Source: Azoarcus sp. (lineage in GTDB: Bacteria > Pseudomonadota > Gammaproteobacteria > Burkholderiales > Rhodocyclaceae). From it: a stretch of 64,000 bases of DNA. The DNA lies in the NCBI GenBank assembly GCA_020725025.1, contig DYFV01000024.1, positions 1 to 64,000 of the forward strand, given 5' to 3'. The notes under the pieces are model-generated. The model saw only the letters and a program-made list of their open reading frames with translations. It searched no databases and was not told the DNA's origin. Made by a program: the position numbers and the translations under genes. Shown here in pieces: positions 7,204 to 15,600 of this stretch. Within the stretch, counting starts at the first letter, position 1. Each line of letters opens with the position of its first letter.

Positions 7204-9429
7204 CTACTTCTCGGACTTGTACTCGTACTGGTAGTAGCTGTACCCGCCGTACTTCCCGTAGACCGAGGCGCGCTTCTCCATGCCGTTGAAGATGGCGCCC
7301 TTGATCTCGATGCCGTTCTGCGCGAACCGGCGCACCGTGAGCTCCACCTCCTTGGCGGGATTCACGCCGAACCGGGTCACGATCAGGCTCGTGCCGGCCA
7401 GCCGGCCGACGATCGCGGCATCGGTGACGGCGAGCAGTGGCGGCGTGTCCACGATCACCAGGTCGAAGGCCGCGCTCGCCTGCTCCAGGAAAGCGCCGAA
7501 ATTGGGGTGCATCAGCAGCTCGGAGGGGTTGGGCGGGATCTTGCCGCGGGCGATCACGCTCAGGCCCGGGATGCGCGTTTCGCGCACCGCCTGCTCGAAA
7601 GTCACATCGCGCGCCAGGAGATTCGAAAGACCGCCCTCGGGTTCGATTTCGAAGAAGCGGTGCAGATGCCCCTTGCGCAGGTCCGCGTCCACCAGCAGCA
7701 CGCGCTGCCCCGCCTGGGCGATGATCGCGGCAAGGTTGGAGGACACGAAGGATTTGCCCACACCGGGGCTGGGGCCGGAGATCATGATCCGGTTGTTGCT
7801 CGCCTCCAGCATGGCGAAGTGCAGGCTGGTACGAAGGCTGCGCAGGGCTTCGACGGCGAGGTCGTGGGGATGGGCGACCGAGAGCAGGGCGCTCGCGCCC
7901 GATTTGCGTCCGCCCGCCTTCTGCAGGATGGTTTCGAAGGTGCGCTGCTGCTCGCTGAGGGGCACGGTGGCGTACACCGGCAGGCCGAGCTTCTCGATCT
8001 CTTCCGGCGATTCGACGCCCCGGTTCAGCGCACGCCGGACCAGCACGAAGGCCGAGGCAAGCAGGCCGCCGAGCAGGGTCGCGATGGCGACGATCAAGGC
8101 CTTCTTCGGGGCTACGGGGTGGCGGGTGTCGACGGCGGCGGTGTCGATGATGCGCGCGTTGCCGACGGTGCCGGCCCGCACGACGTCGAGCTCCTGCGCC
8201 TTGTTCAGGAGCTGGGTGTAGATCTGGGTGCCGACCTCCACGTCGCGGGACAGCCGCAGGACCTCCTGCTGGGTCTCGGGCAGGTTGCGGATGCTGCCGG
8301 ACAGCTCCCGCTGCTGGCGGGTGAGCTCGTCGATCTGGCGCAGCAGGGCCTGGTAGGTGGGGTGCTGGCGGGTGAACTTGCGGTCGAATTCCGCCTGCTG
8401 GAACTTGAGCTCGGTGAGCTTCGTCTCGATCGCCACCGACTTGTCGAGAACGGCCTGGGTCTCCAGGCTTACGTCGATCGACTGGGCTCGGCGCTGGAAG
8501 TCGTTGAGCGCGGCCTCGGCCCTTTCGAGCTGGGTGCGGACCTCGGGCAGCTGCGACCGCAGGAACTCCAGGCTGTTTGCCGCTTCCGCCGACATGCGCT
8601 CGACGTTCTGGCGGACGAACTGCTGGGCGATCTCGTCGAGGATGTGCGAGATCTTGTCGGGAACCGGCCCCTCGAGGCCGAGGCTGAGGATGCCCGAATC
8701 CTTGCCCCGCTCGCCGACCGCGAGCAATTCCTGATATTCGACGATGGTGTCGAGCCGCTTCTTGCGCATCAGGTCGAAACGGGTGCCGGGCCGCGCGTGA
8801 AGCTCGCGTACCTGGATGCGCACGCCGTTGCTCGCGACGTCACTCCCCACTTGCCCCTGGAGGATCAGGTTGTCCTCGTCGTCGAACAGGGTGAAAGACC
8901 CGGCTTCACCGGCGACCAGCGTGAGCTCGACGTCGAGGAGGTGTTCGGGAACCTGGAGCTCGCGGAGATCGATGCGCTCTCCGCCCCAGGCGTAATCGTC
9001 CAGGCCGAACAGGGGTTCGGCGAGCTGATCCGGGCTGTCCGGGCTGAAGCGCCGTGCGACGGCTTTTCCGAGCGCCGGCAGATGACGGGGCTCGGCTTGC
9101 AGGTCCAGCCGGAGCCGGTCGACCGCCTTGCCCACGACGTTGCGCGACTTGATGAGCTCGATCTCGGTCACCGCCTTGGATTCGGTGCCCAGGGCCTCGG
9201 AGATCTCCGACAGCCCCAGCATGCCGGAGCTCTTCTTCTCGATCTGGATCAGCGCGTTGGCACGATAGACGGGCTCGGCGAGCAGGCTGTAGGCGACGCT
9301 GCCGGCCATGAAGAGGGCGGTAACGCCCCCGATCAGCCATTTGTGATCGAGCAGGGTCCCGACGAGCGCGAGCAGATCGATTTCGTCATCGTCGTTATTG
9401 TCTTGTGAGGCGACTTGGTTCGTTTGCAT
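7204..9429 (-). CDS. wzc: Wzc-type bacterial tyrosine kinase / chain-length determinant
   Basis: The 741-residue inner-membrane protein has the standard BY-kinase plan. Transmembrane helices lie at about 31-50 and 443-463 and flank a periplasmic Wzz/GNVR region with coiled coils (about 280-400). The cytoplasmic kinase has Walker A GPSPGVGKS (552-560), Walker A' LLVDADLRKG (578-587), Walker B VIVDTPPL (658-665) and a C-terminal tyrosine cluster (seven Tyr between 724 and 737) for autophosphorylation. Such proteins control polymerisation and export with a Wza channel. The cognate phosphatase gene lies directly upstream and the Wza-type gene downstream on the same strand, so this is the regulatory core of the exopolysaccharide locus. 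Confidence 0.93.
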   Translation of the reverse strand: MQTNQVASQDNNDDDEIDLLALVGTLLDHKWLIGGVTALFMAGSVAYSLLAEPVYRANALIQIEKKSSGMLGLSEISEALGTESKAVTEIELIKSRNVVGKAVDRLRLDLQAEPRHLPALGKAVARRFSPDSPDQLAEPLFGLDDYAWGGERIDLRELQVPEHLLDVELTLVAGEAGSFTLFDDEDNLILQGQVGSDVASNGVRIQVRELHARPGTRFDLMRKKRLDTIVEYQELLAVGERGKDSGILSLGLEGPVPDKISHILDEIAQQFVRQNVERMSAEAANSLEFLRSQLPEVRTQLERAEAALNDFQRRAQSIDVSLETQAVLDKSVAIETKLTELKFQQAEFDRKFTRQHPTYQALLRQIDELTRQQRELSGSIRNLPETQQEVLRLSRDVEVGTQIYTQLLNKAQELDVVRAGTVGNARIIDTAAVDTRHPVAPKKALIVAIATLLGGLLASAFVLVRRALNRGVESPEEIEKLGLPVYATVPLSEQQRTFETILQKAGGRKSGASALLSVAHPHDLAVEALRSLRTSLHFAMLEASNNRIMISGPSPGVGKSFVSSNLAAIIAQAGQRVLLVDADLRKGHLHRFFEIEPEGGLSNLLARDVTFEQAVRETRIPGLSVIARGKIPPNPSELLMHPNFGAFLEQASAAFDLVIVDTPPLLAVTDAAIVGRLAGTSLIVTRFGVNPAKEVELTVRRFAQNGIEIKGAIFNGMEKRASVYGKYGGYSYYQYEYKSEK

Positions 9430-9577
9430 TCGTTGTCAGGAGCTTTCGGTTTGCAGGGCTCGAACGGGGTTTCCCGTCTTCGTCGCCAGGACTGGCGCTG
9501 CAGGTTCGGTTGGCCGCGGTCCGCAGCTTAAACAGGTCGCGTTGCCGGCGCCTTGTCACATGGTGAATTCGTGTCGC

Positions 9578-10015
9578 TCAGCGAATGCGCGTGGCCCATG
9601 CCGCCACGCCCTCGCCGATGTAATCGTAGGCGGCCGCAAAGGCCGCGTCGTCCTTGCGGTACGGATCGGGTACTTCCCGTTCGCCCTGCCACTTGCCGAG
9701 CAGGAACACCTTTCCGCGCGCCTCGGGTGCCATGCGCTGGATGTGCTCGATGTGCGGCCGCTCCATCACGAGTACCAGGTCGGCCTCGCGCAACATCTCG
9801 CGGGTGAGTTGCCGGGCACGATGCTCGTGCGGCTGGTGCCCGCGGGCACGGAGGATCTCCTCCGCCTGTGGGTCGATCGGCTTGTCGACCAGCGCACCGA
9901 TACCGGCAGACGAAACGACGACGCCTCGATCGGAGAGTGCTTCGCGGAGGAGATTCTCGGCGGTCGGGCTACGGCAGATGTTGCCGATGCAGACGACGAG
10001 GATGTTCTTGAACAC
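9578..10015 (-). CDS. wzb: low molecular weight protein-tyrosine phosphatase (Wzb type)
   Basis: The 145-residue protein carries the P-loop CIGNICRS at residues 9-16, starting at the catalytic Cys, and the DPYRKD motif with the general acid Asp near residue 117. GTG at 10015 was chosen because it places the first strand (FKNILVVCIG) at the usual distance from the N-terminus; the longer frame adds 25 residues with no family match. In exopolysaccharide loci these enzymes dephosphorylate the BY-kinase, and that gene follows 148 bp downstream on the same strand. Confidence 0.9.
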   Translation of the reverse strand: MFKNILVVCIGNICRSPTAENLLREALSDRGVVVSSAGIGALVDKPIDPQAEEILRARGHQPHEHRARQLTREMLREADLVLVMERPHIEHIQRMAPEARGKVFLLGKWQGEREVPDPYRKDDAAFAAAYDYIGEGVAAWATRIR

Positions 10016-10395
10016 TTGCGCTTCTTGCTCTTGCTGATGCGCCCGCCCGTGCCGTACGAAGCACAAACGATGATGGCCGCCCCCTCGCATCCATCATCAA
10101 ACGAACGAAAGTCAAAAATCCGGTGGAGGGTATCCGAATCACTACAGCTAAACAAGTACGAAAATTACAAACGGCATGTACGGAGCCGCTAAACGGGGTA
10201 GAAGGCCCTGAGGGGGCGGTGCAGCCTGACCGCGCCGTCCTTGCGGTGAGCGTGACCGGCGCGATCGTCCGCACGCATGGCCTTTCGTGGCTGCCAGTGA
10301 TCGGGCGCGGCGATGTCCCGGGCTTGCGCCGGAGCCGCTGCAGAGCAGGTGGGTAGAATAGGGGGGCGTCATGACATGGGCTGCGTGAGAGGGGG
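10016..10395. other. 380-bp intergenic region between wzb and cysQ
   Basis: No gene is supported here. The part near 10090-10195 is clearly more AT-rich than its surroundings and probably holds the minus-strand promoter of the exopolysaccharide operon, but no convincing -35/-10 pair could be fixed. An inverted repeat lies at 10069-10098. Sequence next to cysQ is GC-rich without a recognisable motif. Confidence 0.5.
10069..10098. repeat. inverted repeat upstream of wzb
   Basis: GATGATGG and CCATCATC form perfect 8-bp arms around a 14-bp GC-rich centre, 53 bp upstream of the phosphatase start. It could be an mRNA leader hairpin or an operator. Confidence 0.4.
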
Positions 10396-11178
10396 ATGCG
10401 TGCGATGAGCGGCGTAGCGTGCAGTGACTTGCTGCAGCGGTTGGTGCCCATCGTGCGGGCCGCCGGTGACGTGGTGATGGCCGTATATCGTTCCGGCTTC
10501 TCCGTGCGCGGAAAGGACGATGCGTCGCCGGTGACGGAGGCCGACGAGAAGGCGGAGGAGCTCATCCTGCACGGGCTTTGCGCTCTTGCGCCCGATATTC
10601 CCGTCGTGGCGGAGGAGGCTGTCGCGGCCGGCAGAATACCCGACGTCGCCGACCGTTTCTGGCTGGTCGATCCGCTGGATGGAACGAAGGAGTTCATCAG
10701 CCGCAATGGCGAGTTCACGGTGAACGTGGCGCTGGTCGAACATGGCGTGCCCGTTCTGGGCGTCGTGCTGGCGCCTGCGCTGGGGCGGTTGTTCGGTGGC
10801 CTCACGGGGAAAGGAGCGTTCGTCGAGGACTCGAACGGACGGCGTCCCGTTCGTTGCCGCATGCCACCGCCGGAGGGATTGACCGTCGTGGCGAGCCGCT
10901 CCCATGGCGATGCAGTCGCGCTCGAGGCGTTTCTTGCAGGGCGCAAGGTGGCGAAGCTCGCGCGCGCCGGCTCGTCGCTGAAACTGTGCCTGATCGCCGC
11001 GGGCGAGGCCGACCTCTACCCGCGGCTCGGACGGACGATGGAGTGGGATATCGCGGCCGGCCATGCGGTGCTGGCTGCGGCCGGCGGGCGGGTCACGACC
11101 TTGGACGGTGAGGCGCTTACCTACGGCAAGCCGGACTTCGCGAATCCGCACTTCGTCGCGTGGGGCCTCGGGCACTGA
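10396..11178 (+). CDS. cysQ: 3'(2'),5'-bisphosphate nucleotidase CysQ
   Basis: The 260-residue protein belongs to the inositol monophosphatase-like metal-dependent phosphatases. The metal site is intact: EE at 73-74, DPLDGT at 92-97, and the late EWDIAAGHAVLAAAGG block near 216-231. CysQ hydrolyses 3'-phosphoadenosine 5'-phosphate left over from sulfate assimilation; other IMPase-family substrates are possible. Two in-frame ATGs (10396 and 10405) are available; the first has GAGAGGGGG just before it. The stop is followed, in the same frame, by a remnant of another gene. Confidence 0.88.
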   Translation: MRAMSGVACSDLLQRLVPIVRAAGDVVMAVYRSGFSVRGKDDASPVTEADEKAEELILHGLCALAPDIPVVAEEAVAAGRIPDVADRFWLVDPLDGTKEFISRNGEFTVNVALVEHGVPVLGVVLAPALGRLFGGLTGKGAFVEDSNGRRPVRCRMPPPEGLTVVASRSHGDAVALEAFLAGRKVAKLARAGSSLKLCLIAAGEADLYPRLGRTMEWDIAAGHAVLAAAGGRVTTLDGEALTYGKPDFANPHFVAWGLGH

Positions 11179-11400
11179 CGGCCGGAGTGGATGGGGCACA
11201 TCGGCTTCTCAGATCTGAAGATCAAGCTGATCGGCTCCATCGTGGCGATCTCGGGGATCGAGCTGCTGAAGGCCTTCATGAACGTGGGCAACCTTGACGA
11301 CCGCCACGTGGCCTGGATGGTCGGCATCCACCTCACCTTCGTCCTGTCGGGCGTGCTCTACGCCGTGATGGACCGGGTGCATCACAGCAACGGTCATTGA
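11179..11400 (+). pseudogene. C-terminal remnant of a UPF0114 (YqhA-type) membrane protein
   Basis: Directly after the cysQ stop the same frame reads RPEWMG, then SDLKIKLIGSIVAISGIELL and GIHLTFVLSG. This matches the last 70 or so residues of UPF0114 proteins (E. coli YqhA ends NWLGKMD...KVAASIVAISSIHLLRVFM...IIHLTFVLSAF). The family is about 165 residues long with three or more membrane helices; the N-terminal half is missing. An ATG at 11191 could start a 69-residue product, but homology begins upstream of it, so this is better read as what remains after a deletion joined cysQ to the middle of the gene. Confidence 0.75.
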
Positions 11401-11993
11401 TTCGCCCCGACACCGGGCGGACTCGGTGGAGGGAAGGCCGGGGGCGGAGGAGCGGCGCGATTCCCGCCGCCCGGCCGCGGGCTCCGGGAATGCGGGTGGC
11501 GAGGTTCCGTCCGGCGATTCTGTCGTGCCGCAACGACGCTCGGTGGCGAAGCGCCGCCCAATGGCTTGTTCCGCCCGGGCTCGACGTGTCGGCACACGGA
11601 GACATCCGCCTGTTTTCGGGCGGCCTCGCCGGGCAGGGCGTCCTGGTGGTGGAGTGGTCGCCGCGCTTGGGCACAAAGACCAAATAAAACAGCAGGTTGC
11701 GTGTCGGTTCGGCGAGTCGGTCGCGGCGCGGTTCTGCCATGGCGTGAAAGAGCTAGCCGTTATCCGTCGCGGCTCGCACCGGTGCGAGCCTGCCTCCGGC
11801 CGGCGCCGACTCGCACGGATAAAATCTCTTGAATTCAGTCTATTAGCTGTGTTCCGCGGCTGCCTCGGGAGTCGTTTCGTCATCCTTCCGGCAATCGGGC
11901 CCGCATCTTGCGAGATGGCCCGTGCGTCATGAACGGTCCTCGTCCCTCCGGGCGAGGCGATGCAACCTGAGCCGCAAGGCAGGAGGATGACAA
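11401..11993. other. 593-bp region without a recognisable gene
   Basis: Several overlapping frames are open here, but none has a recognisable product and they read like GC-rich noise. The region holds a strong palindromic structure at 11761-11821, followed by an AT-rich stretch (about 11817-11860) that probably contains the promoter of the PRC-barrel gene. Nothing else is seen. Confidence 0.55.
11761..11821. repeat. nested palindrome with a perfect 20-bp core
   Basis: GGCTCGCACCGGTGCGAGCC (11771-11790) is a perfect 20-bp palindrome. Outside it, TATCCGT (11761-11767) is complementary to ACGGATA (11815-11821). It could form a cruciform in DNA or a branched hairpin in RNA. It has no T-run, so it is not a typical terminator. 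Confidence 0.6.
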
Positions 11994-12593
11994 ATGACCA
12001 CTATCTTTCGTAAATCGTTGATCGCTGGCGCCATTGCCGCTTTGATCAGCTCCCCGGGCTGGGCCGCCGGGACGAGCGCCGAGGCGGGTGCGCAAGGCGG
12101 CGCCAGCCCGGCCGCCGAAACCCAGGCGGGCACCCCGGCCGCGACCAACAGCCTCTACTCCATGACTCCCCAGCAACTGCGCCGGATGGACGTGGTAGGG
12201 GCGGCCGGCGAGGAGATCGGCGACGTGAAGCAGGTCGTACGCGGTCGCGACGAGGAGAAGATCCACGTCGTGATCAACGCGGGCGGTTTCCTGGGCGTGG
12301 GTGGCAAGGAGATCGCGGTGCCGCTGGAGGACCTTACCCTGGTCGAAGACAAGCTTCGCCTGAACGCGACCAAGGAGGAGCTGCAGGCGCGTCCGGAGTA
12401 TGTGGAAGAGCAGTATGTGGAGCTGCAGCCTTCGGACCAGCCGATCAGCGACTTCGCGGCCTTCGAGCCGACACCTGGGCAGGAAGGCCAGCAGCAGCCG
12501 CAGACGAGCCCGATGCCGGGTGAGCAAGGCGGCGCGACCACACCGGGCGTCCAAAGCGCGCCGATGGAGTCTCCCACTCAGGAGCAGCGTTGA
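11994..12593 (+). CDS. exported PRC-barrel domain protein
   Basis: The 199-residue protein has a signal peptide (cut near SSPGWA-AG), an Ala/Gly-rich linker, and a PRC-barrel-like domain: MDVVGAAGEEIGDVKQVVRG at about 64-83, then VVINAGGFLGVGGKEIAVPL near 96-115. The tail is rich in Gln, Pro and Gly and looks disordered. AGGAGG lies 8 bp before the ATG. PRC barrels usually bind other proteins or RNA, and exported versions in Proteobacteria are linked to envelope or stress responses. No enzymatic role is predicted. It is a single-gene unit, with a hairpin about 100 bp downstream. Confidence 0.75.
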   Translation: MTTIFRKSLIAGAIAALISSPGWAAGTSAEAGAQGGASPAAETQAGTPAATNSLYSMTPQQLRRMDVVGAAGEEIGDVKQVVRGRDEEKIHVVINAGGFLGVGGKEIAVPLEDLTLVEDKLRLNATKEELQARPEYVEEQYVELQPSDQPISDFAAFEPTPGQEGQQQPQTSPMPGEQGGATTPGVQSAPMESPTQEQR

Positions 12594-12691
12594 GCGATGC
12601 CGCTACCTGCCGGCGTGACCGCCGTGCGCTGAGCGCCGGGCGCTGATGCGTCGGGACTGCGACACGGCCCAGGGCCGGCAGACGGTGCGGC

Positions 12692-12719
12692 GGCCGGCGC
12701 GTCTTCGGGCGCGCCGGCC
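12692..12719 (+). terminator. GC-rich hairpin between convergent genes
   Basis: GGCCGGCGCG and CGCGCCGGCC form a perfect 10-bp stem with an 8-base loop, followed on the plus strand by CTTATTTG. It ends the PRC-barrel transcript and probably also serves the convergent protease gene, whose stop codon is only 2 bp away. Confidence 0.6.
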
Positions 12720-12720
12720 C

Positions 12721-13233
12721 TTATTTGTCGAGCGCGGCGACGTCGGCCTCTGTGACCGGGGCGGCCTGCCCGCAGTTGCTCAGCTGCAGGCGCGGCGGCT
12801 CGACCGAGAAGATGAAGGGCGCGGTGCGCTGCAGGGCGTTGAGGCCGAGAATGGGCCGCGTCTTGCCCGGGAACACGGCGACTTCGACGTCGTTGAGCCA
12901 GCAGTTGGCGCCGATGCTGATCGCCTCCACCATGTAAACGGGCACGTCGATCTCGCTGCCGTTGGCAAGGCGGCCGCGCAGCTGCCGCAGATAGCGCACG
13001 TCGCTGTTTCCCTGGAGGCGGGCGAGGATTTCCTCGTTGATCGTCGTATAGCCCGATCCCGTGTCGACCATGAGCTCGACCGGGCCGAGGCCCGCGATCC
13101 GGCTCTCGACGACGAAGGTCGCGGCGCCCTTGCCGCGCATATCTACCATGGTGGCGAAGTCGGCGGCCGCGACGGCCGAGCCGGCGGCGGCGCCGGCCAG
13201 AAGCCCTGCAAGCAGGCTCATCAGTTTCCGCAT
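12721..13233 (-). CDS. retropepsin-like aspartic protease, exported
   Basis: The 170-residue protein has a signal peptide (MRKLMSLLAGLLAGAAAGSAVAA) and a single pepsin/retropepsin half-domain. The catalytic motif is VDTGSGYTTIN at about 63-73; later come VEVAVFPGKTRPILGLNALQ, the family's ILGLN/LLGxD-type strand, and a C-terminal Cys. Such proteins work as homodimers with one Asp from each chain. The mature domain should be periplasmic. ATG at 13233 was chosen over the much longer frame because it begins the signal peptide. It stands alone, with no known substrate. Confidence 0.75.
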   Translation of the reverse strand: MRKLMSLLAGLLAGAAAGSAVAAADFATMVDMRGKGAATFVVESRIAGLGPVELMVDTGSGYTTINEEILARLQGNSDVRYLRQLRGRLANGSEIDVPVYMVEAISIGANCWLNDVEVAVFPGKTRPILGLNALQRTAPFIFSVEPPRLQLSNCGQAAPVTEADVAALDK

Positions 13234-13568
13234 GAGTCGATTCCTTCCGCTAAAAATGCGCGCAGGAGTCCGCGGTCGCCGCTGGCTGCGGGGATCTATA
13301 CCCTGGGCCCGAACCGTCTCCTCCGTACTCGCCGCGCGGGCGGACGAGCGGAAAAAACCGTTTGAACTCAACGGAAAAGGACACGAACTCCGATTGGTCT
13401 GGAACGAGTATCGCGGACTTTGTGCGGTGCAATCAAGGCTCGATTCGGCTGGGGCCGACGAACGGCGGGCCGCTGCGCGCGGTGTCCGCACATTCGCGAA
13501 CTGCACGTCATTCAGGGGTGTTGCCCCTATCGCACCGCGGGGCGGGGCGATGCGCCGAGCTTGGAGTT
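13234..13568. other. 335-bp intergenic region upstream of the protease gene
   Basis: No gene is supported. It should hold the promoter of the minus-strand protease gene; a candidate is listed separately. No repeat or RNA gene is recognised. Confidence 0.5.
13407..13436 (-). promoter_or_regulatory. candidate sigma-70 promoter for the aspartic protease gene
   Basis: On the minus strand, TTGATT (13431-13436) and GATACT (13407-13412) are separated by 18 bp, about 170 bp upstream of the start codon. The match is moderate and the leader would be long. Confidence 0.35.
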
Positions 13569-14378
13569 TCAGGCTTTCGACGAAGCGAGTGAGACGTCAT
13601 TCGGCGTGATGCCGGACGAATCGGCGGAATTTTCCCGAACGGTCAGCCAGTCGCGAACCCGGCACGCGACCCAGCGCGGATCGTCGAGCGGCAGGTCGTG
13701 ACCTGCCAGGGGATGCTCGACGAGCCGGCACCCCCAGGGCGCGGCGATGTCGTGGCTCGCCCGGGGCGAGACGAGCGCATCGCGCGCGCCGCACAGCAGG
13801 AGCAGGGGCACGCCCGGGGCGGTTTCCGGCGCCCGGAAGCGGCTTGCCGCGGCCAGCTGGCGGAAGGCGTTGGCGGCCGAGACCGGATGCTCGGCGCGAT
13901 AACGTACCCAGTCCGGCACGACGCCCTCGTCCGCCATCCGGCTGGTGAGCCGGAAGACGGTGCGCTCGGCGCGCAGGCCGTCACTTCCCGCCAGGATGAC
14001 GCGAAGCAGCGCCGGGTAGCTCGCCGGGCGCAAGCGGCGGTAGAACGGGCTGAAGGGGCGCAGGCTGGTGTTGATCAGGACGCAGGCGCCGATCTCCCGG
14101 GGATGTGCCGCGGCCCAGGCCACGGCCGTCATGGCGCCGAGCGACAGTCCCAGGAGGTAGTAGGGCGGCGTCGCGCCCCGGCGCAGGACCTCGCCGCGCA
14201 CATGGGCGGCGAGCGCCTCGACCGTCGGGGGACTGGTCGCGCCGTTCAGGCGCCCGTTTCCGGGGAGGTCCAGGGCGAGGATGCGCGCGTCGGGCATCGC
14301 GTCCCGGAAGACCTCGGGGAAAGCGCCCCAGTGGCGGGCTTCGCGGGTGAGTCCGCGCAGGAAGACCCAGGTCCTCAT
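13569..14378 (-). CDS. alpha/beta-hydrolase fold protein
   Basis: The 269-residue protein has the alpha/beta-hydrolase order: early strand WVFLRGLTREARHWGAF with an oxyanion-type turn, nucleophile elbow GLSLGA near residue 96, Asp in LLCGARDALVSP, and His in PLAGHDLPLDDPRWV near the end. The start overlaps the stop of the M14 peptidase gene by 4 bp, so the two are cotranslated. Family members include esterases, lipases and peptidases; no substrate can be named. It most resembles short-chain esterase or MenH-like proteins by length. Confidence 0.8.
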   Translation of the reverse strand: MRTWVFLRGLTREARHWGAFPEVFRDAMPDARILALDLPGNGRLNGATSPPTVEALAAHVRGEVLRRGATPPYYLLGLSLGAMTAVAWAAAHPREIGACVLINTSLRPFSPFYRRLRPASYPALLRVILAGSDGLRAERTVFRLTSRMADEGVVPDWVRYRAEHPVSAANAFRQLAAASRFRAPETAPGVPLLLLCGARDALVSPRASHDIAAPWGCRLVEHPLAGHDLPLDDPRWVACRVRDWLTVRENSADSSGITPNDVSLASSKA

Positions 14379-15400
14379 GGGAGCAGCCGCGGATACCAGC
14401 GGGCGAGGGCCTGCTCCCGGTGCCGCGCGCGGATCGAGCCGTCGGGCAGCCAGCGGAGGTAGCTGCAGGCCGAGCGTGCCAGGAAGTCGAGCAGGAAGAG
14501 GTGGCGCCGCAGCACCCGCGCCTGGCGATGTGCGATCAGCGGATTGAACATGCCCTCCCGGGAGAACAACTGGCGCGGATTCTTCTTCACCCAGAGCCAG
14601 GAGCCCATCTCCAGGGTGAGCGGGAGGAAGGCGCGCTGCGGATCGCCGCCGCCGCGCAGGTACAAGTAGTCCCACAGATCGCCGTGGGCGAGGTACTGGC
14701 GGCTCTGGGGCTCGATCACGTAGCGGTGGTTGCAGTAGCTTTCGTCGAGGATGACCTTGAGCGCGTGGACGTCGGCAAGGTGCGCGATCGGAAGCGCCGA
14801 GTGCGCATAGGGAAACCAGATCCGGTCGCACAGCCCGAAGCCGGAGTGGCAGTCCAGGGCGATGCTGAACGGGCGCGTCAGCAGCTCCTCTTCGACCACC
14901 CGGCACAAGGCGGCGCTTTCGGCCTCCATCGGTGCGCCGGGAAGTCCGCGGTACCAGGGCAGGGCGGCGCTGATCCGCTGGCCGCCCACAAGGAAGGCCA
15001 CCGGCTCGCGGGCCTCCAGCGGGGCGTTGCGCATGAGATCCACACCGTTCGGATTCGCCCGGGTGCCGCGCCACATGCCGCCCGGGTTGACCAGCGGCAC
15101 GAAGACCATGCGCAGGGTCTCGAGCATGCGGTGGAGGGAGGCGTCCCAGCGCAGGCGCATCAGCACGCTGCGCAGATAGGCGATCACGACCGCGCTGCCG
15201 ATGCGCTCGAGCCCGTGCACGCCGCCGAAGAAGCCCACCGAGGGGGCGTCGCGGTCGGTGCTGCCCAGACTCACCGCGAGGATGGGAAAGGCGCGTTCGT
15301 CCGACGTGACGCGGCCCACCACGCGCGCCTGCACATCGTCGCCGGCCATGTCGACCAGGCGTTCGAGTTCGTCGAGCTCGCTCAATGTGCCGCCGCCCAT
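14375..15400 (-). CDS. M14-family zinc carboxypeptidase / deacylase-like protein
   Basis: The 341-residue protein has the M14 zinc ligands: GGVHGLERIG (H-x-x-E, near 60-69) and DCHSGFG (the third ligand, about 184-190). The catalytic Glu is probably in LTLEMGSW, near residue 280. There is no signal peptide, so it is probably cytoplasmic. The spacing and short C-terminal region place it nearer to succinylglutamate desuccinylase/aspartoacylase-type enzymes and small M14 peptidases than to secreted carboxypeptidases. It is translationally coupled to the hydrolase gene behind it. A substrate is not predictable. Confidence 0.78.
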   Translation of the reverse strand: MGGGTLSELDELERLVDMAGDDVQARVVGRVTSDERAFPILAVSLGSTDRDAPSVGFFGGVHGLERIGSAVVIAYLRSVLMRLRWDASLHRMLETLRMVFVPLVNPGGMWRGTRANPNGVDLMRNAPLEAREPVAFLVGGQRISAALPWYRGLPGAPMEAESAALCRVVEEELLTRPFSIALDCHSGFGLCDRIWFPYAHSALPIAHLADVHALKVILDESYCNHRYVIEPQSRQYLAHGDLWDYLYLRGGGDPQRAFLPLTLEMGSWLWVKKNPRQLFSREGMFNPLIAHRQARVLRRHLFLLDFLARSACSYLRWLPDGSIRARHREQALARWYPRLLP

Positions 15401-15487
15401 TGTTCCCCCCGCCGATCACACGTCGCCCGTCGCGTGCGGATGGCATGCGACGGGATCCCGGGCGGCCTCGAAGGCTCCACCGCCCTT

Positions 15488-15520
15488 CCCGGATTCCGCT
15501 GGGGCTCCATCCGGGGTACG
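15488..15520 (-). repeat. REP-like repeat, copy B
   Basis: CCCGGATTCCGCTGGGGCTCC then ATCCGGGGTACG: the reverse orientation of the CGTAGCC-GGATG-GGAATCCGGG element, in the gap before the M14 peptidase gene. Confidence 0.75.
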
Positions 15521-15600
15521 AACACCGCCGGCGCCCCCTTAGGGTCGTCTGTGAACAGGAAAGCCGAGCGGTGGGTGCTGCGCAAGTGCGCCGCGAAAAA

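Noticed and set aside
11397-11687. 96-residue ORF in the 11.4-12.0 kb gap
   Set aside because: No ribosome-binding site, signal or recognisable domain. Equally long frames are open on both strands.
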